A DNA stretch of 37,336 nt, from contig NZ_DATJPM010000004.1 of assembly GCF_035506375.1 (NCBI RefSeq), positions 1-37,336 on the forward strand, in the 5' to 3' direction. Positions 31,255-37,336 of the stretch are shown in pieces. The position numbers and the translations under genes are program-made. Positions within the stretch are counted from its first letter, which is position 1; every line of letters starts with the position of its first letter. Under the pieces are notes generated by a model that saw only the letters and a list, made by a program, of their open reading frames with translations, made no database searches and had not been told where the DNA came from. Source of the DNA: Methanocella sp. GTDB lineage: Archaea > Halobacteriota > Methanocellia > Methanocellales > Methanocellaceae.

Positions 31255-32400
31255 GATCACGTCGATGATGGACTTGGATACTTTGCTGCTTCCTCGTATC
31301 GGGATCCTGCCCGCCGGCATCTCGTCCGAGTCGGCGGATGCGGCGGACTTCTGGCCCTTGCCCATGATCTGCGGCGAGTTGACGCCGGTCATGATGGCCA
31401 GTACCCTTACCTTGCCCTCATAGTCCTTCTGGACCCTTGCGCCCCAGATAACGTTGGCGTGGGAATCCAGCTCGTACGTGAGCGATTCCGCGATGTTCTC
31501 CGCCTCTCTCAGCGTCAGGTCCGGGCCGCCGGTGATGTGCACCAGAGCGCCGGTGGCGCCGCGGTAGTCGACGTCGAGCAGCGGGTGGTTCAGCGCGTTC
31601 CTTACGACGTTGTCGGACTTATCCTGGCTCTTGGTCTCGCCCACGAGCATGACGGCGACGCCGCCCGCGTTCATTATGGCACGGACGTCGGCGAAGTCGA
31701 GGTTAATGAGCGAAGGCCTCGTGATCGTCTCGGATATGCCCTTGACAGTTTCGGATATCAGCTGGTCCATGACCGAGAAGGACTGCTCCAGGGGCAGGTT
31801 CGGGACATATTCCAGCAGCCGGTTGTTGTCGAGCACGATGACCGTGTCCGCGGCCGACCGCAGGTCAGCGATCCCCTCTTCTGCCTTGACCATCCTGGCT
31901 CGTTCTACCTTGAACGGCGTTGAAACCATGCCTACGACGATCGCGCCCTGTTCCTTAGCGACCTGCGCTACGATGGGTGCTGTGCCGGTACCGGTTCCGC
32001 CTCCCATGCCCGCCGTGATGAAGACCAGGTCAGCGTCCTTTAAGACTTCCTGCAATGTGCTTCTCGCCAGCTCGGCCGCCCTCTTGCCTATCTCGGGGAA
32101 GCCGCCTGCGCCCAGGCCCCTGGTCAGGGACTTGCCCACCAGGATCTTCTTGTCCGCCTTGATGACGTCGAGGTGCTGCTTATCGGTGTTGACGGCGATA
32201 GTCTCTGCGCCGTTGACGCCAATATTATAAAGGCGGTTAATGGTATTGTTACCGGCACCGCCGCACCCGACGATCTTGATCTGGGGTAAACCGAAGTCCT
32301 CAAAATCATTGCCAACGGTATTTTCCCCTTTATCGTTCCTGTACTCACGTTCCATTTCAGTATATTTTAGTGCTTCCTGCACTACAGAATCAATTCCCAT
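31249..32400 (-). CDS. ftsZ: Cell division protein FtsZ
   Basis: FtsZ is the tubulin-like GTPase that builds the division ring. The GTP-binding loop reads GMGGGTGTGTAP (core at 133-139), the T7 synergy loop reads NLDFADV at 233-239, and the fold is complete with a C-terminal tail ending SKSIIDVIK. I start at the ATG at 32400 (383 residues, MGIDSVVQEALKY), since a TTTATAAA box is centred about 23 nt upstream and would give a leaderless transcript; the longer frame to 32460 has no support. The end overlaps a terminator hairpin. Whether it is the FtsZ1 or FtsZ2 paralogue was not settled. Confidence 0.96.
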   Translation of the reverse strand: MGIDSVVQEALKYTEMEREYRNDKGENTVGNDFEDFGLPQIKIVGCGGAGNNTINRLYNIGVNGAETIAVNTDKQHLDVIKADKKILVGKSLTRGLGAGGFPEIGKRAAELARSTLQEVLKDADLVFITAGMGGGTGTGTAPIVAQVAKEQGAIVVGMVSTPFKVERARMVKAEEGIADLRSAADTVIVLDNNRLLEYVPNLPLEQSFSVMDQLISETVKGISETITRPSLINLDFADVRAIMNAGGVAVMLVGETKSQDKSDNVVRNALNHPLLDVDYRGATGALVHITGGPDLTLREAENIAESLTYELDSHANVIWGARVQKDYEGKVRVLAIMTGVNSPQIMGKGQKSAASADSDEMPAGRIPIRGSSKVSKSIIDVIK

Positions 32401-32418
32401 TGTGTTTCCCATCCCCAA

Positions 32419-32427
32419 TTTTATAAA
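32419..32427 (-). promoter_or_regulatory. TATA box of ftsZ
   Basis: The minus strand reads ATTTATAAAA here, centred about 23 nt before the ATG at 32400, the spacing of leaderless archaeal promoters. It argues against the longer frame starting at 32460. Confidence 0.6.
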
Positions 32428-32600
32428 TGGACGGCATGCTTTTATGGGCGACACTTTCATCCGTTTGGGGTGGATGTCCTAAAGCCCGACCTTAGCATTC
32501 CGTCGTTTCACGTTTTTACGGTTTTACGCGCATGTTTTCATTCGCACGTGTACTCAAGCCGTCCCTGTGTTATGAGTGCCGGACGATTTTGTGTGAGGGT

Positions 32601-32686
32601 GGGCCAGTGACTCGGCCCTTAAAGGGCTGAAAAATGGAGCGTTACTGCAGGCTTATCCATAGAAAGCCTTCGCTGACAAATCAGCG
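32601..32686. other. Multi-stem candidate RNA structure
   Basis: Several stems can form in order. CAGTGAC (32605-32611) pairs with GTTACTG (32641-32647), including a G-T pair, and encloses the GCCC-TTAAA-GGGC hairpin (32615-32627). Next come AGGCTT/AAGCCT (32649-32654 with 32664-32669) and CGCTGA-CAAA-TCAGCG (32671-32686). An alternative pairing GGGCC/GGCCC (32601-32605 with 32614-32618) would compete with the first stems. No known family is recognised. It lies in the 32461-32870 gap, which has no convincing gene. Confidence 0.35.
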
Positions 32687-32873
32687 TATGTCGATGAGTT
32701 TTTCTCGATCAACTACTCCATCCAAACCCTAAAATTATATACGTTTCAACAAATATTTATACTTGCTGGACCGGTCGGTATGTAAGCGCATACTTTTGGG
32801 AAAAGTAGAATATAGTTTAAATTTTTTCCGTATAGAATTTGTTCACATCTTCTTAAGTCATAAAGGGCGTGGC

Positions 32874-33363
32874 GGACACTATTTTCACCACAATGGCCAG
32901 TAGTTCCGTGTTTGTTTTGTAATCGTTCGTCCTTTGTTTGTGTCGTTCGCTGATTTGTCCGGTTTTTCAACACGAAAACACGAATTATTTTTTTAATCCC
33001 ACGTAAGGGGCACGAACCGCACTAAAGTGGATGCTTTCACGTCAAAACACCAAACAACCTCTCAAAAGCACGGACCTCACTAAATTAACTTGAAACACTA
33101 GAAAAAGCATATAAAATAAAGCATTAAGTTCATGCCGTCCTCGTGGTTCAATCCTTTAGTGTTTTAGTGCCATTGGAGAGGTTGTTTCGTGTTTTAAGCG
33201 CCAGGCATGGACCTTAGTGATTTTAGTGCCCCTTACGTGGGACTAGAAAAGAATTCGTGTTTTCGTGTTGAAAAACCGACGGGCAGTACGAAAGTGGAAA
33301 ACAGGGCAAAGGACCACTAAACAAACACGGAACTACTATCCGTAGCTTTGTGAGGAAAAAAAT
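32874..33363. repeat. Repeat element C: second giant hairpin, inverted relative to B
   Basis: Arms 32963-32984 and 33254-33275 are perfect 22-base reverse complements, the same sequence as the arms of element B. The whole of C reads as the reverse complement of B, including the interior near 33130-33240 against 17045-17150. Its left flank, with CACTATTTTCACCACAATGGCC and TTCCGTGTTTGTT, is mirrored on the right by AACAAACACGGAA near 33321. C is longer than B at one end. No coding frame fits. Confidence 0.9.
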
Positions 33364-33400
33364 GATGTATTTAACTAAGCATATATTTTCCCTAAAAGAT

Positions 33401-33814
33401 TCATATCTTCAAAGTCAGCCGATTTATGATAAGGCTGGCGATGAGGCAGATGGCGAATCCGGTGAGAAGCGTGTCCAGGCCGGGCAGGCTCATCTTATCG
33501 ACGATAAAAGACGCGCCAGAGACAAGGGCGATTACGAAGACCGTTATGCCCAGCGCGACCGCGGCCCCGCCCATGAAGGCGGCCAGCAGGTCGTTGCTCG
33601 CCTTATCCAGCAGGACCGCCGCCGCGATAAAGGATATCGCGAAGACGACGAGGATGATAGCCAGGGAGAGCGGGAGACTCATCCCGGAGAATAAATAGAT
33701 GAACCCCAGGCTCGTGAGCATCATGAGGATGGATATGATGACGGATACGCCGAGCGCCTTGCCGATGACTACGACCGGATCAGAATCCTCGAAGCCGAAC
33801 ATGATAATAGCCAT
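33401..33814 (-). CDS. Four-helix small membrane protein
   Basis: A 137-residue protein with about four hydrophobic segments (VIGKALGVSVIISILMMLTS, LPLSLAIILVVFAISFIAAA, LLAAFMGGAAVALGITVFVIA and LLTGFAICLIASLIINRL). No motif or family is recognised. It starts with an ATG overlapping the stop of the preceding gene by one base (TAATG), so both are made together. The role is unknown. The pair is divergent from the XPB-Bax1 operon. Confidence 0.7.
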   Translation of the reverse strand: MAIIMFGFEDSDPVVVIGKALGVSVIISILMMLTSLGFIYLFSGMSLPLSLAIILVVFAISFIAAAVLLDKASNDLLAAFMGGAAVALGITVFVIALVSGASFIVDKMSLPGLDTLLTGFAICLIASLIINRLTLKI

Positions 33815-34071
33815 TAGCCTTTAATGAATTTATACATTATTGCCATGACGCCGACGAGCAGGCCGATGGCTATGACGGCGGCGAAGGCCAGATTAGTGAA
33901 ACTGTTCGAGCCGAAGAACAGGTTTATGATCGTGTCGAAGACGGAGACTATCACGCCATTCCCGACCTGGCCCAGAAGAATGGAGCCGTGGAACCCGAAA
34001 TAGTCCAGCGCGACGACCACCAGTGTTAGTGTTATAATAACCACGATGAGAATACGGTAAATCTTTTGCAT
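33814..34071 (-). CDS. Small two-helix membrane protein
   Basis: I place the start at ATG 34071 (MQKIYRILIVVII), since a GGAGA site lies 7 nt upstream; the frame could be extended to 34245 without support. The 85-residue product has a strong N-terminal hydrophobic helix and a second one near the C-terminus (LAFAAVIAIGLLVGVMAIMY). It is followed immediately by the four-helix gene, with overlapping stop and start. Nothing is known about the family. Confidence 0.65.
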   Translation of the reverse strand: MQKIYRILIVVIITLTLVVVALDYFGFHGSILLGQVGNGVIVSVFDTIINLFFGSNSFTNLAFAAVIAIGLLVGVMAIMYKFIKG

Positions 34072-34210
34072 GTCCATTCTCCAATAGTGATAATTCCGCT
34101 TTCGCTTAATATAGTTGTCGAGTTTGAATTTTATAAAAAGGGTTTTTTCGTAATATTTTCGGGAAAGCCCGCATGTATAAGCCAAATTTATTCTTCGACC
34201 GGAATGATTA

Positions 34211-34218
34211 TTTATAAA
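34211..34218 (+). promoter_or_regulatory. TATA box of the XPB-Bax1 operon
   Basis: TTTATAAA is centred about 23 nt before the ATG at 34237, so a leaderless transcript is likely. The longer frame from 34066 would run through the box and is therefore not chosen. Confidence 0.6.
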
Positions 34219-34236
34219 CTCTGCATTCTGATATCG

Positions 34237-35583
34237 ATGATCCACCTCACCTACGACAGGGGCACTATTCTCGTATACGGCAATGTCCGCGTGCCGGGCT
34301 CCGCCTGGGACTCCCGGGCGGGCGCGTACCGGGCCCCGGCCTACCTATACAGGGATATAAAGGCGTATGTGGAGTCATCGGACTTTTCATACAGGGACGA
34401 CGTTCTCGACCTCGTGCCGACGCCGGGGCTAACGATGAAGACGGTGTTGCGTGACTACCAGGAAAGAGCCGTGCAAGCCTGGGACCGGGCCGGCAGCTGG
34501 GGAGTCGTGGTGTTACCCACGGGCTCTGGCAAGACACACGTCGCCATGAAGGCCATCTCGATGGTAAGCCCGGCCATCGTCATCGTCCCGACACTCGATC
34601 TTCTGGCCCAGTGGAAGGAGAGGCTTGACGAGGAGTTCGGCATCGACACGGGAGTCTACAGCGGCGAAGAGCACCGGCTGGGACCGGTGACAGTGGCGAC
34701 CTACGATACGGCCTATATCCGGGCCCCCGGGCTGGGCAACAGGTTCCGCTTAGTGGTTTTCGATGAAGTCCATCACCTGCCGTCTCCGGGATACCTGAGC
34801 ATCGCCGAGATGTTCGCCTGCCCGGCGCGTCTGGGCCTGACAGCGACATACGAGCGTGAGGATGGCCGCCACTTAGAGCTGCCCAGGCTGGTCGGAGGCA
34901 AGGTCTTCGAGCGTAACGTGGAGAGCATGGAAGGCATCCACCTCGCCCCGTTCGACCTGAAGCGCATCTATGTGAAGCTGACGGCGGGCGAGGAAGAGCA
35001 ATACCTGCGGGACATGGAGATCTATAAGAATTATTTAAGGGACAATAACATTATCCTCCGCACGCCCCGGGACTTCGAGCGTCTGGTCATGCGGAGCGGT
35101 CGCGATAAAGGAGCGAGAGAAGCGATCTTAGCGAGACACCGGGCGCGGGCCACGGCGTTGAACTCTTCTTCCAAGATGGAAGCGCTTGCCGACGTGCTAC
35201 AAAAGCATTCGAGCCCGGAAGACAAGATCATCATTTTCACAGAGCATAATGACCTCGTCTACCGCATCTCAAAGCAATTCCTCATTCCATTCATCACGTA
35301 TACGACCGACAAGGGCGAGCGCAGCCGTAACCTGTCCGAGTTCCGGGCGGGTAATTATAAAGCGCTGGTCACGTCCAAAGTACTGGACGAGGGCGTGGAC
35401 GTCCCGGACGCCAATGTGGGCATCATCCTGAGCGGCAGCGGCAGCAAGCGCGAGTTCGTCCAGCGGCTGGGCCGTATTTTACGGAAGAAGGGCGATAAGA
35501 AGGCCATCCTCTACGAGATCGTCTCGGGCAGCACCAGCGAGGTCGATACGTCGTACCGGCGGCATAAGGCGGTGGAGCGCTGA
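34237..35583 (+). CDS. xpb: XPB-like DNA helicase/translocase
   Basis: This SF2 enzyme of 448 residues opens or moves along DNA and in archaea works with the nuclease Bax1. Features: Walker A PTGSGKT with K99, DEVH at 176-179, LTATYEREDG with the XPB RED motif at about 207-209, and C-terminal motifs VTSKVLDEGVDVPDA and QRLGRILRKKGDK. The N-terminal 60 residues look like the damage-recognition region of short archaeal XPBs. The start is at ATG 34237, about 23 nt after a TATA box. The stop codon overlaps the Bax1 start (TGATG), so both are translated together. Confidence 0.93.
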   Translation: MIHLTYDRGTILVYGNVRVPGSAWDSRAGAYRAPAYLYRDIKAYVESSDFSYRDDVLDLVPTPGLTMKTVLRDYQERAVQAWDRAGSWGVVVLPTGSGKTHVAMKAISMVSPAIVIVPTLDLLAQWKERLDEEFGIDTGVYSGEEHRLGPVTVATYDTAYIRAPGLGNRFRLVVFDEVHHLPSPGYLSIAEMFACPARLGLTATYEREDGRHLELPRLVGGKVFERNVESMEGIHLAPFDLKRIYVKLTAGEEEQYLRDMEIYKNYLRDNNIILRTPRDFERLVMRSGRDKGAREAILARHRARATALNSSSKMEALADVLQKHSSPEDKIIIFTEHNDLVYRISKQFLIPFITYTTDKGERSRNLSEFRAGNYKALVTSKVLDEGVDVPDANVGIILSGSGSKREFVQRLGRILRKKGDKKAILYEIVSGSTSEVDTSYRRHKAVER

Positions 35584-37142
35584 TGCTGAGCGCCGACCTG
35601 CTCAAGACACGGGTCCGTGGCGACCGCATCATGCCGGCGTTCGTCGAGGAGGACGACGACAGCCTGGCGCTCGCTGAAGACATTATCCAGGCTTTCCTGG
35701 ACCATACGGGAAAAAAGCTGGGCGAGCTGAATTATATACTGGAAGAAATGGAAGACCAGGGCTTCGATTATCGGCTCGTCCGGGGACTCGTGGCACTTCT
35801 CGAGCGCCGGTGTACGCTGACCGTGGAAAGCGCCGCATCCCCCGAAGCCGTCAGGCGCGAGGTATTTTCCGTATCAGGATCTCCAGCCATAACGCCGGAA
35901 TCCCGATTAATAGCAATAACAAAGGCTGCCACGAACCTCAGTATCTCCCCGGAAGCCGTGGAATCATCGATGTTCGCCGACCTCGAATCAGAGCTTATAA
36001 TCGGCGGCTTTTCCCCTCCAAAGCCTGCGGCACTTTTAGAGGAATACAACCTGTCGCTGGCCCAGACCATGCTCTTTAAGGCAACGGAAATGCGGTTCAA
36101 GGCCTCGTCAAAGCATAAGGAAGTCCTGCGGTCGGTGAAGCGCCTCGGCCTCATGTACACGGCCGGCTACGATAATGGGCGCCTTGATATATCGATAGAC
36201 GGGCCCCTATCCGCTATTAAGTCTACCGAACGCTATGGCACCTCGCTGGCAAAGCTATTACCTTTCATTGTCGCCGCGCCCGGCTGGAGCATTGACGCTT
36301 CCATCGTGCGCAAGGACTTCAACGGCAATCCCCGGCTATACCAGTTCAACTTGACGGAGCATGCGCACGGACACCTCTTCGGGACTGCGGCAGGGACATA
36401 TGAGGATATGGAGTTCGACAGCGAGCCCGAGGAAAAATTCTATAATTCGTTTATGAACGCGGGTACCGGCTGGAGCATCGTACGGGAGCCGGAGCCGCTC
36501 ATCACGGGCAGATACCTGTACATACCGGACTTCCTACTAGAAAAGGACGGCACGAAGGTGTACGTCGAGATCGCCGGCTTCTGGACGGCCGAATACCTGA
36601 AAAGAAAAGTGGCCAAGCTGAGGGAATTAAAAGATATCAACCTGATCGTGCTTGCCAGCACCCGCCAGTCATGCGACGCCTTTAAAAGCGTGACGGAGAA
36701 CGTCATCCTCTTTGACCGGAAGATACCACTGAAGGAAGTGCTGGACCGGCTCAAGGCCTGGGACGAAGAAAAAGTCGCTGATGGTGTTACCAGGCTTAAA
36801 AAGTCCGGCATAACGATCGATGGCGACGTAGCCCACCTCGAGGATATCGCACTAAATTTGGGAACAAGCATCGACGTGGTCCGGAGGTATGTCGAAGAAA
36901 ACGTCGTGCCCGGTTATACGCTTGCTGGAGACGAACTGCTTTCCGATGGCATGCTCGATGCCCTACGAAAGGTTTTGCCGGCCAAAATGCCCTATACGGA
37001 GGCTTCCGCGACCATACGCTCAAAAGGCGTTGCGGCGGCCGACCCCGTGCTCAAGCTGCTCGGATACACGGTAAAATGGAGCGGTCTAAACCCGGAAGAT
37101 GCGATAGTCTATAGGCCGACTCCAAAACAAGTGGCGAAATAG
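35583..37142 (+). CDS. bax1: Bax1 (DUF790) XPB-associated nuclease
   Basis: Bax1 is the partner nuclease of archaeal XPB; it cuts DNA at bubble or flap structures. The 519-residue length and N-terminal MLSADLLKTRVRGDRIMP match DUF790. The PD-(D/E)xK-type nuclease site is seen as D316 in YIPDFLLEKDG and E329 in VEIAGFW, followed by EYLKRK with the lysines. A DNA-binding-like region (DIALNLGTSIDVVRRYVEENV) lies toward the C-terminus. It is coupled to the helicase by a one-base overlap. The system is a nucleotide-excision-repair-like module. Confidence 0.93.
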   Translation: MLSADLLKTRVRGDRIMPAFVEEDDDSLALAEDIIQAFLDHTGKKLGELNYILEEMEDQGFDYRLVRGLVALLERRCTLTVESAASPEAVRREVFSVSGSPAITPESRLIAITKAATNLSISPEAVESSMFADLESELIIGGFSPPKPAALLEEYNLSLAQTMLFKATEMRFKASSKHKEVLRSVKRLGLMYTAGYDNGRLDISIDGPLSAIKSTERYGTSLAKLLPFIVAAPGWSIDASIVRKDFNGNPRLYQFNLTEHAHGHLFGTAAGTYEDMEFDSEPEEKFYNSFMNAGTGWSIVREPEPLITGRYLYIPDFLLEKDGTKVYVEIAGFWTAEYLKRKVAKLRELKDINLIVLASTRQSCDAFKSVTENVILFDRKIPLKEVLDRLKAWDEEKVADGVTRLKKSGITIDGDVAHLEDIALNLGTSIDVVRRYVEENVVPGYTLAGDELLSDGMLDALRKVLPAKMPYTEASATIRSKGVAAADPVLKLLGYTVKWSGLNPEDAIVYRPTPKQVAK

Positions 37143-37336
37143 TAAAAATCGATCTGTACGGGCTCTGGTTTTGAAATGTTTTAATATGCTATTCCAACGG
37201 TCGATATGGACCTATATGGTAAAACAATGGCGATGGGCTACCTTTCTTGCCATATAAGCGATGGGCTGGCAATGCATATAATAGTAAACTATAAATAGTA
37301 TAAAGGTATTAGACAGCATATTGTCTGACAATATAT

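Noticed and set aside
34259..34271. GGCACTATTCTC at the start of the xpb gene, the same as the repeat end
   Set aside because: It encodes the RGTIL stretch of the protein's N-terminal region and no second arm is found, so it is coincidence.

Overview
The window looks like a chromosomal piece of a methanogen-type euryarchaeon, and Methanocella or another member of the Methanocellales fits best. This is inferred from gene content. There is an archaeal-type leucyl-tRNA synthetase, FtsZ, an XPB-Bax1 helicase/nuclease pair, a histidine kinase with an HDINN-type phospho-acceptor box, dispersed his genes (hisA and hisB stand alone), and many genes whose start codon lies about 23-29 nt from a TATA box, as expected of leaderless archaeal transcripts. 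No sequence comparison could be run, so the genus is a guess.

Layout. Positions 1-2400 are AT-rich and look acquired: a methyltransferase cut by the window edge, a radical SAM protein of the kind found in surface-polysaccharide loci, a DUF488 protein and a decayed DUF5131 gene, ending at tRNA-Gln. From 2600 to 6660 come an ArsR regulator with a flavodoxin-ferredoxin protein and a perfect 20-bp operator, a hairpin-rich repeat (element A), a MazG-like/cupin pair, an unusual CDF-like membrane protein with winged-helix-like ends, and a second DUF488 protein. hisA and a Cache-HAMP histidine kinase follow. From 9289 to 12884 is a three-gene nitrogenase-like operon (D-K-H), divergent from a SAM methyltransferase. 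It is not standard nitrogenase: the alpha-type subunit keeps the cofactor cysteine equivalent but appears to lack the homocitrate-side histidine, and no NifE/N/B-like genes are near.

From 13.9 to 21.7 kb are a hydrolase, hisB with a DMT transporter, a giant inverted-repeat element (B), small unknown genes, a PadR/RDD-HAAS regulatory pair, and secreted or membrane-anchored proteins including a double transglutaminase-like protein with a missing start codon. From 21.9 to 31.1 kb are tRNA-Ala, leuS, an operon of a winged-helix/PAS/PAS/tail-anchor protein with a TPR protein and an unknown protein, and an ABC transporter operon ending in yjbQ. From 31.2 to 37.1 kb are ftsZ with a terminator, a possible structured RNA, element C (a second copy of element B, inverted), a pair of small membrane proteins, and the translationally coupled XPB-Bax1 DNA-repair pair.

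The most unusual material is the nitrogenase-like operon, the modular long-hairpin repeat family (A, B, C), the CDF-like fusion protein, the half-degenerate transglutaminase tandem, and the multi-stem candidate RNA upstream of ftsZ.
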